A program made the position numbers and the translations under genes. From positions 62,001 to 126,000 of the forward strand of contig NZ_BMVB01000009.1 in assembly GCF_014650495.1 (NCBI RefSeq): 64,000 bases of DNA, given 5' to 3'. Shown here in pieces: positions 36,255 through 46,505 of this stretch. Below the pieces are notes generated by a model, which saw only the letters and a list, made by a program, of their open reading frames with translations, had not been told where the DNA came from and searched no databases. Every line of letters begins with the position of its first letter. Positions within the stretch are counted from its first letter, which is position 1. Source of the DNA: Streptomyces cinnamoneus. GTDB lineage: Bacteria > Actinomycetota > Actinomycetes > Streptomycetales > Streptomycetaceae.

Positions 36255-37160
36255 TCAGGCCGCCACGGCGATGGCGACGACGTCCATGCGGGCCGGCGTG
36301 CCGAGCGCCTTGCCGCAGCTCTCCGGCCGGGGCGGCTCGGCCGCTCCCTGCTCGACCAGGACCGTCCAGGCGCGCCCGTCGGCGTGCGCGACGGTCACGG
36401 TCCAGCGGGGCGCCGCGCCCTCGGTCGCGGTGACGTCCAGGGCGTCGGCGTCCTCCTCGCCGGTCAGCGCCCGCACCGCCAGCTCGGCGGCCTGGCCGGG
36501 GCGGTCCCAGGCCGAGCGGCCGCGGCAGTTGCGGGTCACGACGCGGCCGTGGCGCGCGGCTTCGAGCGCCTCCTTGACGGCGTGCGCGGTGGCCCGCCCG
36601 TAGGCGTAGCCGTAGGGCAGGACGACCAGCGTCGGCGCGAAGCGGTGACCACCTATGTGGGTGACCTCCCAGATCTCGGTGCCGCCCGCGGCGGTCAGCT
36701 CGGCGGCGAGGGGGCGGCCCAGCAGCGCGCAGCAGCGGTCGCGCTTGCCGTTGGTGCAGACGAGGGCCAGCGGGTCACCGTCGTACGCCTCCCACAGCCC
36801 GGCGTGCTCGCCGGCCCCCAGCGCCGCCAGGTCCAGCTCCAGCAGCTCCGCGGGGTCGGTGAGCAGGGTCGTACGGATCCAGGAGCGGCCCGGCGCGGTG
36901 TGCGCGACGAAGACCTGCTGGGTCGTGGGCTCGTGGCAGTCGGCGTGCCGCCCGGGGCGGCGGATCAGTGCGATCCGGACGCCGGTGCCCGCGGCCGCCG
37001 CGTCCAGGGCACGGCCGGCGGCGGGGTCCAGGTGGCTGGCGGTGAGCGCGTCGGCACCCCACGGGCCGGGCTGCTCGATCAGCAGCCACGTCCGCGCGGT
37101 CGCGGCGGTGCCGGCCAGGGGCTCGGTCAACTGGCGGGAGGCGGTCGCGCACGTGCTCAC
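36255..37160 (-). CDS. Sucrase/ferredoxin-like family protein, iron-regulated
   Basis: A 301-residue protein of the Suc_Fer-like family, a thioredoxin-fold [2Fe-2S] ferredoxin-type protein. Candidate cluster ligands are Cys135 in VCTNGKRDRCC and Cys143/144; GGHRFAPTLVVLPYG (170-184) is the family hallmark. Cys4 and Cys75 are also present. There are no membrane segments. Members often sit with siderophore genes and may act in ferric-siderophore reduction or electron transfer (family knowledge). GTG 37160 abuts an iron box, and TAGGCT within that box is seven bases from the GTG, so the mRNA is probably leaderless and iron-repressed. The open frame continues upstream far beyond this point but has no biological support there. 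Confidence 0.87.
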   Translation of the reverse strand: MSTCATASRQLTEPLAGTAATARTWLLIEQPGPWGADALTASHLDPAAGRALDAAAAGTGVRIALIRRPGRHADCHEPTTQQVFVAHTAPGRSWIRTTLLTDPAELLELDLAALGAGEHAGLWEAYDGDPLALVCTNGKRDRCCALLGRPLAAELTAAGGTEIWEVTHIGGHRFAPTLVVLPYGYAYGRATAHAVKEALEAARHGRVVTRNCRGRSAWDRPGQAAELAVRALTGEEDADALDVTATEGAAPRWTVTVAHADGRAWTVLVEQGAAEPPRPESCGKALGTPARMDVVAIAVAA

Positions 37161-37179
37161 ATAGGCAAGCCTAACCTGA
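37161..37179 (-). promoter_or_regulatory. Iron box (DmdR1/IdeR-type) overlapping the -10
   Basis: On the minus strand TCAGGTTAGGCTTGCCTAT matches 15 of 19 bases of the consensus TTAGGTTAGGCTAACCTAA. The TAGGCT inside is a plausible -10 hexamer seven bases before GTG 37160, so repressor binding would block the promoter. Confidence 0.78.
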
Positions 37180-37307
37180 GCCTGTCCGGGGCGGCACAGG
37201 GAGCCCGGTGGCCCCGGTGGCCCCGCTGGCCCCGGCCGGCACGTGCGGTCCCCTCCTATCCTGGGGCGGGTGAGCGAACCCGCCCGACTCATGATGGAGA
37301 CGCCCCC

Positions 37308-38357
37308 TTGGCCAAGCGACAGATCCCGGTCATCGTCCTCGCCGGCTTCCTCGGGTCCGGCAAGACGACCCTGCTCAACCACCTGCTCTCCCGCAGCGGC
37401 GGCAGCCGGATCGGGGCCGTCGTCAACGACTTCGGCAGCATCGAGATCGATGCGATGAGCGTGGCCGGCCAGGTCGACTCCATGGTCTCGCTGGGCAACG
37501 GCTGTCTGTGCTGTGCCGTGGACACCAGCGAGCTCGACGGCTTCCTGGACCGGCTGGCGCGGCCCGCGGCCCGCATCGACGTCATCGTCATCGAGGCCAG
37601 CGGCCTGGCCGAGCCCCAGGAACTCATCCGGATGATCCTGGCCAGCGACAACAAGAACATCGTCTACGGCGGGCTCGTCGAGGTGATCGACGCGGCCGAG
37701 TTCTCCGGCACGCGCGCCCGGCACCCGGAGCTCGACCGGCACGTGGGCATCGCCGACCTCGTGGTCCTCAACAAGGCCGACCGGATCGGGGACGCGGCGC
37801 GCGAGGGCCTGCTCGCCACCCTTGCGGAGCTCGCGCCGGGCACGCCCGTCGTCCCGGCGTCGTACGGGCGCATCGACCCGGAGCTGCTCTTCGACCGCAA
37901 GCCCCGCGAGGAGCGCAACGAGGCGATCCTGCAGTTGTCCTTCGAGGACCTGTGCGCGGCGGACGAGGAGGACGGCCACGACGGGCACGGCCACGGCGGG
38001 CACCTGCACGCGGCCTACGAGAGCGTGGAATTCATATCCGACGAGCCGATGCACCCGCGCCGTCTGATGGACTTCCTCGACCGCCGGCCCGAGGGCCTCT
38101 ACCGCATCAAGGGCTTCGTCCACTTCGGCGTCGCCGGGCACCGCAACAAGTTCACCGTCCACGCCGTCGGCGACTTCCTGCGGTTCTACCGTTCGGCGTG
38201 GACGCGCTCGGAGCGGCGTGCCACCCAGCTCGTCATGATCGGCAGCGGGATCGATGCCGCAGCACTGCGGGCCGGGCTCGAAGCCTGCCGCGACACCGCA
38301 CCGCAGGACACCGACGAGCACAGCATGTGGGGTGTCCTGCGGTACGCGCAGTCCTGA
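37308..38357 (+). CDS. COG0523 (CobW/YjiA-type) GTPase, putative metallochaperone
   Basis: A 349-residue G3E-family GTPase. P-loop GFLGSGKTT (13-21); the metal-binding GCLCC motif has Cys66, 68 and 69; Walker B-like VIVIEASGLAEP near 92; the base-specificity motif is VLNKAD near 153. A histidine-rich insert (GHDGHGHGGHLH, about 225-236) separates it from the C-terminal CobW domain. Such proteins deliver Zn2+, Co2+ or Fe to client enzymes. The start is TTG 37308, with GGAG about eight bases upstream. It is divergent from the iron-boxed gene across about 147 bp; no Zur box is visible. The metal and client are unknown. Confidence 0.92.
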   Translation: MAKRQIPVIVLAGFLGSGKTTLLNHLLSRSGGSRIGAVVNDFGSIEIDAMSVAGQVDSMVSLGNGCLCCAVDTSELDGFLDRLARPAARIDVIVIEASGLAEPQELIRMILASDNKNIVYGGLVEVIDAAEFSGTRARHPELDRHVGIADLVVLNKADRIGDAAREGLLATLAELAPGTPVVPASYGRIDPELLFDRKPREERNEAILQLSFEDLCAADEEDGHDGHGHGGHLHAAYESVEFISDEPMHPRRLMDFLDRRPEGLYRIKGFVHFGVAGHRNKFTVHAVGDFLRFYRSAWTRSERRATQLVMIGSGIDAAALRAGLEACRDTAPQDTDEHSMWGVLRYAQS

Positions 38358-38370
38358 ACCGGCCGTGACG

Positions 38371-38404
38371 GGCCGGCCCAGGACCGCGCGGTCCTGGGCC
38401 GGCC
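38371..38404. terminator. 34-bp perfect palindrome, bidirectional terminator
   Basis: GGCCGGCCCAGGACCGC and its exact complement form a perfect 34-bp palindrome between the convergent GTPase and parC genes, 14 bp after the GTPase stop. Confidence 0.85.
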
Positions 38405-38414
38405 TGCCGGCCTG

Positions 38415-40874
<2,460 letters not shown>

Positions 40875-41016
40875 CGCGGCTGCTGCTCCTTCGATCGATG
40901 CCGAGGCGGGTACTGACGCCGACCATTGTGGACCGCCCCACTGACAACCCCGACCGCGACCCGTCCCGGGCGTGTACGGCGGGTCGGGAACTTCGCCAGA
41001 TGTCAGCGCGCTTGCA

Positions 41017-41033
41017 TACAGTGACAGCACTGT
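41017..41033 (+). promoter_or_regulatory. Palindrome overlapping a candidate -10 of the M16 operon
   Basis: ACAGTG-ACAG-CACTGT (41018-41033) is a perfect 6-4-6 inverted repeat, and TACAGT at 41017-41022 is a candidate -10. It lies 58 bp before the M16 start in the gap that also faces parC. Confidence 0.45.
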
Positions 41034-41090
41034 TCATCACGCGAGTCGTCGCGAGGCACCGCGAGATCTCAAGAGATCGAAGGGACGTAC

Positions 41091-42446
41091 ATGCCCATGG
41101 GTCACACGGCCACGCAACAGGCCGGTTCCGGCGGCCTGACAGCGACAGAGCACCGCCTGGCCAATGGCCTGCGGGTCGTGCTCTCCGAGGACCATCTGAC
41201 CCCGGTCGCGGCCGTCTGCCTCTGGTACGACGTCGGCTCGCGCCACGAGGTCAAGGGCCGCACCGGCCTCGCCCACCTCTTCGAGCACCTGATGTTCCAG
41301 GGCTCGGCGCAGGTCAAGGGCAACGGCCACTTCGAGCTGGTGCAGGGCGCCGGCGGTTCCCTCAACGGCACCACCAGCTTCGAGCGCACCAACTACTTCG
41401 AGACCATGCCCGCCCACCAGGTGGAGCTGGCGCTGTGGCTGGAAGCCGACCGCATGGGCTCGCTGCTCACCGCGCTCGACGACGAGTCCATGGAGAACCA
41501 GCGCGACGTCGTCAAGAACGAGCGTCGCCAGCGCTACGACAACGTGCCCTACGGCACGGCCTTCGAGAAGCTGACGGCCATGGCCTATCCCGAGGGCCAC
41601 CCGTACCACCACACGCCCATCGGCTCCATGGCCGACCTGGACGCCGCCTCCCTGGAGGACGCGCGCGCCTTCTTCCGCACGTACTACGCGCCGGGCAACG
41701 CCGTCCTCGCGGTCGTCGGCGACATCGACCCCGAGCAGACGCTCGCCTGGATCGAGAAGTACTTCGGCTCCATCCCCGCCCACGACGGCAAGCAGCCCCC
41801 GCGCGACGGCACTCTGCCCGACACCATCGGCGCGGAGCTGCGCGAGGTCGTCCGCGAGGAGGTGCCCTCCCGCGCCCTGATGGCCGCCTACCGCCTCCCG
41901 CACGACGGCACCCGCGAGTCCGACGCCGCCGACCTCGCCCTGACCATCCTCGGCGGCGGCGAGTCCTCCCGCCTGCACAACCGCCTGGTCCGGCACGACC
42001 GCACGGCCGTCGCCGCCGGCTTCGGCCTGCTGCGCCTGGCCGGCGCCCCCTCGCTGGGCTGGCTGGACGTCAAGGCGTCCGGCGGCGTCGAGGTGCCCGC
42101 CATCGAGGCCGCCGTCGACGAGGAGCTGGCCCGCTTCGCCGTCGAGGGGCCGACCCCGCAGGAGATGGAGCGCGCCCAGGCCCAGCTGGAGCGCGAGTGG
42201 CTCGACCGGCTCGCCACCGTCAGCGGCCGGGCCGACGAACTGTGCCGCTTCGCCGTACTGTTCGGCGACCCCCAGCTGGCCCTGACCGCCGTGCAGCGCA
42301 TCCTGGAGGTCACCCCCGAGGAGGTCCAGGCCGTCGCCAAGGCCCGCCTGCACCCCGGCAACCGCGCCGTGCTGGTGTACGAGCCGACCGCCCCGCAGGA
42401 CAGCGCCGCCGCCGACCAGAACGAGGAAGAGGAGACGGCCAAGTGA
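41091..42446 (+). CDS. M16 zinc metallopeptidase, catalytic subunit
   Basis: A 451-residue pitrilysin-type peptidase. The inverted zinc motif HLFEH is at residues 62-66, with Glu65 as the general base. The distal glutamate ligand is probably Glu144 in VVKNERRQRYDN. Two homologous domains (about 20-230 and 240-440) give the single-chain half of a heterodimer. There is no signal peptide. The stop codon overlaps the start of a second M16 gene lacking the zinc motif, so the pair probably forms a processing-peptidase-like complex. Bacterial M16B substrates are peptides released from misfolded proteins; the target here is unknown. Confidence 0.94.
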   Translation: MPMGHTATQQAGSGGLTATEHRLANGLRVVLSEDHLTPVAAVCLWYDVGSRHEVKGRTGLAHLFEHLMFQGSAQVKGNGHFELVQGAGGSLNGTTSFERTNYFETMPAHQVELALWLEADRMGSLLTALDDESMENQRDVVKNERRQRYDNVPYGTAFEKLTAMAYPEGHPYHHTPIGSMADLDAASLEDARAFFRTYYAPGNAVLAVVGDIDPEQTLAWIEKYFGSIPAHDGKQPPRDGTLPDTIGAELREVVREEVPSRALMAAYRLPHDGTRESDAADLALTILGGGESSRLHNRLVRHDRTAVAAGFGLLRLAGAPSLGWLDVKASGGVEVPAIEAAVDEELARFAVEGPTPQEMERAQAQLEREWLDRLATVSGRADELCRFAVLFGDPQLALTAVQRILEVTPEEVQAVAKARLHPGNRAVLVYEPTAPQDSAAADQNEEEETAK

Positions 42447-43852
42447 GCGACGCCGTGGCCGCGAGCACCCCGCAGATGGAGTTCCACCCCCAGCCCGGCC
42501 CCGGCCGGGCGACGCCCTGGGCCTTCCCCGCCCCCGAGCGCAGCCGGCTGGACAACGGCCTCACCGTCCTGCGCTGCCACCGCCCCGGCCAGCAGGTCAT
42601 CGCGGTCGAGGTCAGCCTGGACGCCCCACTGGAGGCCGAGCCCACGGGCCTGGACGGCGTCGCCACGATCATGGCGCGCGCCTTCTCCGAGGGCACCGAC
42701 AAGCTCAGCGCCGAGGACTTCACCGCCGAGCTGGAGCGCTGCGGCGCCACCCTCGACGCGCACGCCGACCACCCCGCCGTGCGGGTCTCCCTGGAGGTCC
42801 CGGCGTCCCGGCTGGACAAGGCCCTGGGCCTGCTCGCCGACGCCCTGCGCGCCCCCGCCTTCCCGGACAACGAGGTCGAGCGCCTCGTGAACAACCGGCT
42901 GGACGAGATCCCGCACGAGCTGGCCAACCCCGCCCGCCGGGCGGCCATGGCGCTGGCCGCCGAGATCTTCCCGGCCGACTCCCGGCTCTCCCGCCCCCGC
43001 CAGGGCACCGAGGAGACGGTGGCGCGCATCGACGCCGCCGCCGTGCGCGCCTTCTACGAGGCCCACGTGCGCCCCGCCACGGCGACCGTCGTGGTCGTCG
43101 GCGACTTCACCGGCATCGACCTCGACGAGGTCCTCGGCACGTCCCTCGGCGCCTGGACGGGCGCGAGCGCCGAGACCCGCCCCGTCCCGGCGGTCAGCAC
43201 CGACGACACCGGCCGCGTCGTGATCGTGGACCGCCCCGGCGCCGTCCAGACGCAGCTGCTCATCGGCCGTGTCGGCCCCGACCGGCACGAGCGCGTCTGG
43301 CCCGCCCAGGTGCTCGGCACGTACTGCCTCGGCGGCACCCTCACCTCCCGCCTGGACCGCGTCCTGCGCGAGGAGAAGGGCTACACCTACGGCGTCCGCG
43401 CCTTCGGCCAGGTGCTGCGCTCGGCACCGCCGTCCTCCACCGGCGCCGGCACGGGCATGCTCGCCATCAGCGGCTCCGTGGACACCCCCAACACCGGCCC
43501 GGCACTGGAGGACCTCTGGACGGTGCTGCGCACCCTGGCGGCCGAGGGCCTGACCGAGGCCGAGCGCGACGTCGCCGTGCAGAACCTCGTCGGCGTCGCC
43601 CCGCTGAAGTACGAGACCGCGGCCGCCGTCGCCGGCACCCTCGCCGACCAGGTCGAGCAGTTCCTGCCGGACGACTTCCAGGCGCGGATGTACGAACGCC
43701 TCGCGGAGACGGGCACGGTGGAGGCCACCGCGGCCGCCGTGAACGCGTTCCCGGTCGACCGCATGGTCACGGTGCTCGTCGGTGACGCGGCCGAGATCAC
43801 CGAGCCGGTCAAGGCGCTGGGCATCGGCCCGGTGACGGTCATCCCGGCCTGA
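42443..43852 (+). CDS. M16 peptidase family protein, non-catalytic partner
   Basis: A 469-residue homologue in which the zinc motif is lost: the equivalent region reads IMARAFSEGTDKLSAEDF, without HxxEH. It keeps the C-terminal substrate-binding features of M16B partner subunits, the loop GGTLTSRL and the R/Y pair LREEKGYTYGVRAF. It is coupled to the catalytic gene by a GTGA overlap, as in other split M16B pairs in which one chain carries zinc and the other binds substrate. The start is GTG 42443. A hairpin follows the stop by 10 bp. Confidence 0.93.
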   Translation: MSDAVAASTPQMEFHPQPGPGRATPWAFPAPERSRLDNGLTVLRCHRPGQQVIAVEVSLDAPLEAEPTGLDGVATIMARAFSEGTDKLSAEDFTAELERCGATLDAHADHPAVRVSLEVPASRLDKALGLLADALRAPAFPDNEVERLVNNRLDEIPHELANPARRAAMALAAEIFPADSRLSRPRQGTEETVARIDAAAVRAFYEAHVRPATATVVVVGDFTGIDLDEVLGTSLGAWTGASAETRPVPAVSTDDTGRVVIVDRPGAVQTQLLIGRVGPDRHERVWPAQVLGTYCLGGTLTSRLDRVLREEKGYTYGVRAFGQVLRSAPPSSTGAGTGMLAISGSVDTPNTGPALEDLWTVLRTLAAEGLTEAERDVAVQNLVGVAPLKYETAAAVAGTLADQVEQFLPDDFQARMYERLAETGTVEATAAAVNAFPVDRMVTVLVGDAAEITEPVKALGIGPVTVIPA

Positions 43853-43862
43853 CGCCGTCCCC

Positions 43863-43891
43863 GGCGTGCCCGGCGTCCTGCCGGGCACGCC
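43863..43891 (+). terminator. Terminator after the M16 operon
   Basis: A perfect 12-bp stem, GGCGTGCCCGGC with GCCGGGCACGCC, around a GTCCT loop. Confidence 0.85.
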
Positions 43892-43941
43892 TGACGGAGG
43901 TTCAGCGCGCCGTATTCCCGGCCGCCGTGCCGGACATGGCA

Positions 43942-43993
43942 GGACAAAGGAGGCGTGTGAGCCCTCAGGGGCTCATGCGCCTCCTTTATGTCC
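43942..43993. repeat. Long hairpin upstream of the riboswitch
   Basis: A stepped stem: GGACA with TGTCC, AAGGAGGCG with CGCCTCCTT, and TGAGCCC with GGGCTCA, interrupted by TG/TG and a TA bulge, with a TCAG tip. It stands 50 bp after the M16 terminator. It could be a second terminator or a structured RNA; the stem encloses a Shine-Dalgarno-like AAGGAGG. Confidence 0.6.
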
Positions 43994-43998
43994 ACTTT

Positions 43999-44015
43999 CA
44001 TGCAGTGGTTGCATG
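43999..44015. promoter_or_regulatory. Palindrome in the M23 promoter region
   Basis: CATGCA-GTGGT-TGCATG is a perfect 6-5-6 inverted repeat upstream of the expected transcription start of the riboswitch, possibly a regulator site. Confidence 0.4.
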
Positions 44016-44124
44016 TTGGTCGTGTGGCGTACGTCATAAAACCCCCGTTCTGTTTGCCGTTCGAATCTGACGCCGATTAGCGTCAGGGCGGCAGTCCGTC
44101 AGATCGGAGCCGCAACCGCGGCCC

Positions 44125-44270
44125 CGGGCAGCCATCGCCGAGTCCCCGAGACACCAGTCGAGGGGAGCCGGGGACCCAAACGTCCCTGGGGTGAATCGGG
44201 TCCCTCTCACGAGGGAGCCGTAGGAGACCTTCCTGCTCCGAACCCGTCAGCTAACCCGGTAGGCGAGAAG
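44125..44270 (+). ncRNA. c-di-AMP riboswitch (ydaO-yuaA class)
   Basis: The conserved ydaO blocks appear in order: GGGGAGCCGGGGACCC (from 44173), AACGTCCCTGGGGTGAAT, the GAGCCGTAGGAGACCTTCCT region and CCGAACCCGTCAGCTAACC then CGGTAGGCGA at the 3' end. It sits directly before a cell-wall peptidase gene, the arrangement known for Streptomyces and other actinobacteria, where c-di-AMP turns expression off. The upstream spacer also holds a small hairpin (CTGACGC with GCGTCAG, 44067-44086). No long terminator separates it from the gene; the mechanism of control is unclear. The exact boundaries are approximate. Confidence 0.9.
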
Positions 44271-44291
44271 GAAGGAAAGGATCGCCCAGCC

Positions 44292-45077
44292 ATGGGTAAG
44301 CACCGTCGTCCGAGCCGAGCCGTGCGTGTCAGCGCCAACGTCGCGGGCATAGCCACCCTCACCGCCGCGGGCGTGGTCGCCGGTGTCGCCGCCCCGGCCT
44401 TCGCCGCATCTGACGAGACCCAGCGCCCCGAGGACACCGGTCTGACGCAGGCCGTCGTCATCGGGGACGTCATGGCCGGCAACGTCGACGCCCAGGCGGA
44501 GACGCAGCGCAGCGCCGCCGACGAGGCCGCCGTCCGCCTCCAGGCCGAGGCCACCGCCAAGCAGAAGGCCGCCGAGGCCAAGCAGCGCGCCGAAGAGGCC
44601 AAGCGCAAGATCGAGGAGGAGCGCGCCGCCAAGGAGCGCGCCGCCCGCGACGAGGAGCGCAAGCGCCTCGGCACGTACGTGAGCCCGATCGACGGCTCCT
44701 ACGTCTCCACCTCCTACAAGGCGTCCAGCGGCCTGTGGTCCTCCGGCAGCCACACCGGCATCGACATCCACGCCGCGACCGGCACCTCGGTGCACGCGGT
44801 CGCCGCCGGCACCATCGTCGAGGCCGGCTGGGGCGGCGCGTACGGCAACAACGTCGTCATCAAGCACAACGACGGCACCTACACCCAGTACGCCCACCTC
44901 TCCTCGCTCGACGTCTCCGTCGGCCAGACGGTCACCCCGGGCCAGCAGATCGGCCTGTCCGGCGCCACCGGCAACGTCACCGGCCCGCACCTGCACTTCG
45001 AGGCCCGTACCGGCGCCACCTACGGCTCCGACATCGACCCGATCGCCTACATGAGCGCGCACGGCGTCAGCCTGTAG
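44292..45077 (+). CDS. Secreted M23 (LytM-type) peptidoglycan endopeptidase
   Basis: A 261-residue exported protein. A signal peptide of about 38 residues (TAAGVVAGVAAPAFA) is followed by a helical, Ala/Glu/Lys-rich coiled coil (about 65-128, QKAAEAKQRAEEAKRKIEEE) and then an M23 domain. The zinc site is visible as His154 and Asp158 in SHTGIDIH and the HLHF motif near 235. It cleaves peptide crosslinks in peptidoglycan. GAAGGAAAGG lies upstream of the ATG. It is controlled by the preceding c-di-AMP riboswitch, linking cell-wall hydrolysis to osmotic and cell-wall signalling. Confidence 0.96.
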   Translation: MGKHRRPSRAVRVSANVAGIATLTAAGVVAGVAAPAFAASDETQRPEDTGLTQAVVIGDVMAGNVDAQAETQRSAADEAAVRLQAEATAKQKAAEAKQRAEEAKRKIEEERAAKERAARDEERKRLGTYVSPIDGSYVSTSYKASSGLWSSGSHTGIDIHAATGTSVHAVAAGTIVEAGWGGAYGNNVVIKHNDGTYTQYAHLSSLDVSVGQTVTPGQQIGLSGATGNVTGPHLHFEARTGATYGSDIDPIAYMSAHGVSL

Positions 45078-45115
45078 CAGCGCCCGCGTCCGCGCGAGCG
45101 GCGACAGCCTCACGA

Positions 45116-45144
45116 AAGGCCCCGGCCCCCACGGCCGGGGCCTT
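45116..45144 (+). terminator. Terminator after the M23 gene
   Basis: A perfect 12-bp stem AAGGCCCCGGCC with GGCCGGGGCCTT around a CCCAC loop. Confidence 0.87.
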
Positions 45145-45290
45145 CGCGTTGGGCCCGTTCCCGGTTGGCCAAAAAATATCCATGAAACGGCGGACCCGTC
45201 GGAAATCCCCTGCGATTGCCATAGAGTCGCTGAACGGGCGTCAATCGGCCGTGCTGCACGGGGGTTGAGTCATTGGTCGGAGGTACACCC

Positions 45291-45308
45291 ATGCGGGGCC
45301 GTACGTGA
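45291..45308 (+). CDS. Five-codon leader ORF coupled to the GntR gene
   Basis: ATG CGG GGC CGT ACG TGA encodes MRGRT. GGAGG at 45279-45283 is seven bases from this ATG, an ideal spacing, but is 21 bases from the GTG at 45305. The leader's TGA overlaps that GTG (GTGA), so ribosomes finishing the leader could restart on the regulator gene. Confidence 0.5.
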   Translation: MRGRT

Positions 45309-46024
45309 ACGGCAATGGCGAGACGGTCCGCGCCGGCGGACGCATTTCCGCGCACGCGGTGTGCACGGCGATCCGCGACGACATCGTCTCCGGCGTTTTC
45401 CCGCCGGGCAGCCGGCTCATCGAGGAACTCCTGGCCCGCCGTTACGGCGTCTCCCGGGTCCCGGTGCGCGAAGCGCTGCGCACCCTGGCCTCCGAGGGCT
45501 TCGTGACCACCCGGCGGCACGCGGGCGCCTGCGTCGCCGAACCCACCGAGCGGGAGGCCGCCGACCTGCTCGACGTCCGCGCCCTGCTGGAGCCGCTGGG
45601 CGCCGCCCGGGCCGCCCAGCGGCGCACGGAGGCCCATCTGAAGGTGCTGCGCGGCCTGGTCCGGCTCGGCCAGGAGCGGGCCCGTGCGGGCCGGACCGCG
45701 GAGCTGCGCCCGCTGGCCGACTGGTTCGACGAGACCCTCGCCCAGGCGTCGGGCAGCGCCAGCCTCGCGGCGCTCCTCACCCAGCTGCGCCGCAAGATCG
45801 CCTGGGTGTACGCGGCGGAGCCGCCGGTGCGGGCGCTGGAGAGCTGGGAGGCGTGCGCGGCGCTGGTGGACGCCGTGGCCCGCGGGGATGCCGACCGCGC
45901 GCGGGCCCTGGCGGTCGCCCGGGCCGGCCGTTCCCCCGGGCAATTCCGGCTGAGCCGGCCGGCGGGCACGGAAACGGCGCCGGCGCCGAAACAATCCGTC
46001 AACACGGCGAGCGCCCGTTCTTAA
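45305..46024 (+). CDS. GntR-family transcriptional regulator (FCD type)
   Basis: A 239-residue regulator with a winged helix at about residues 13-78 (IRDDIVSGVFPPGSRLIEELLARR and VPVREALRTLASEGFV) and a helical FCD-type effector domain (LDVRALLEPLGAARAAQRRTE). FCD regulators usually respond to carboxylates or sugar acids. The C-terminus is short and Ala/Pro-rich compared with FadR. The GTG start has no ribosome site of its own; translation may depend on the five-codon leader. No adjacent metabolic gene identifies its regulon. Confidence 0.92.
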   Translation: MNGNGETVRAGGRISAHAVCTAIRDDIVSGVFPPGSRLIEELLARRYGVSRVPVREALRTLASEGFVTTRRHAGACVAEPTEREAADLLDVRALLEPLGAARAAQRRTEAHLKVLRGLVRLGQERARAGRTAELRPLADWFDETLAQASGSASLAALLTQLRRKIAWVYAAEPPVRALESWEACAALVDAVARGDADRARALAVARAGRSPGQFRLSRPAGTETAPAPKQSVNTASARS

Positions 46025-46031
46025 CAACCGG

Positions 46032-46054
46032 CCGCTATTCATGGGGAATAGCGG
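46032..46054 (+). terminator. Hairpin after the GntR gene
   Basis: CCGCTATTC pairs perfectly with GAATAGCGG around an ATGGG loop, eight bases after the stop. Confidence 0.7.
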
Positions 46055-46091
46055 CGGGGAATTCGTGGCGGTTCCCGGCCGGATGTGAACA

Positions 46092-46130
46092 GCGGGGCCG
46101 CGGCGGCCTTCCCGGCCGCCGCGGCCCCGC
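46092..46130. terminator. Strong bidirectional terminator
   Basis: A perfect 17-bp stem, GCGGGGCCGCGGCGGCC with its complement, around a TTCCC loop between the convergent GntR and ptsH genes. Confidence 0.87.
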
Positions 46131-46199
46131 CGCGCGCCCGCTCCCGTGGAGCGGGCGGAAAAGGGAAAACAGAGGAAAGACGTCCGGGCGCCCGGAGCG

Positions 46200-46481
46200 T
46201 CAGACGGTCTCCGGGAGCTCCTCAAGACCCTCGGCGACGAGCTTGGCCAGACGGTCGAGCGCGACCTCGGCACCCTCGGCCTCGGTGGCCAGGACGATCT
46301 CCTCGCCACCCTGGGCGCCCAGGCCCAGCACGGCGAGCATGGAGGCGGCGTTGACGGGGTTGCCGTCCGCCTTGGCGATCGTCACGGGGACGCCGGCGGC
46401 GGTCGCCGCACGGACGAAGATCGACGCGGGCCGGGCGTGCAGGCCCTCGGCCCAGCCGACGTTTACGCGGCGCTCAACCAT
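46200..46481 (-). CDS. ptsH: Phosphocarrier protein HPr
   Basis: A 93-residue cytoplasmic phosphocarrier of the phosphotransferase system, which passes phosphate from enzyme I to sugar-specific EIIA proteins. The active His15 is in EGLHARPASIF. The Ser46 region reads NAASMLAVLGLGA. ATG 46481 (MVERRVNVGW) matches the family's N-terminus; an in-frame ATG five codons upstream is less likely. A DasR-type site lies 25 bp upstream, consistent with known N-acetylglucosamine control of pts genes in Streptomyces. It is encoded alone, as in other streptomycetes. Confidence 0.97.
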   Translation of the reverse strand: MVERRVNVGWAEGLHARPASIFVRAATAAGVPVTIAKADGNPVNAASMLAVLGLGAQGGEEIVLATEAEGAEVALDRLAKLVAEGLEELPETV

Positions 46482-46505
46482 GGTGTTGCCCTTCAAGTCG
46501 ATATT

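Noticed and set aside
37161..38321. Upstream extension of the sucrase/ferredoxin-like frame
   Set aside because: It runs antisense through the GTPase gene and past the iron box; the family's N-terminus begins at GTG 37160.
44055..44090. GTTCGAATC resembling the T-arm of a tRNA
   Set aside because: The flanking bases do not form an acceptor stem or anticodon arm; the region is the leader before the c-di-AMP riboswitch.
45182..45268. A 28-codon frame (MKRRTRRKSPAIAIES...) before the GntR gene
   Set aside because: There is no ribosome site and it lies in the probable promoter region; the peptide has no recognisable feature.
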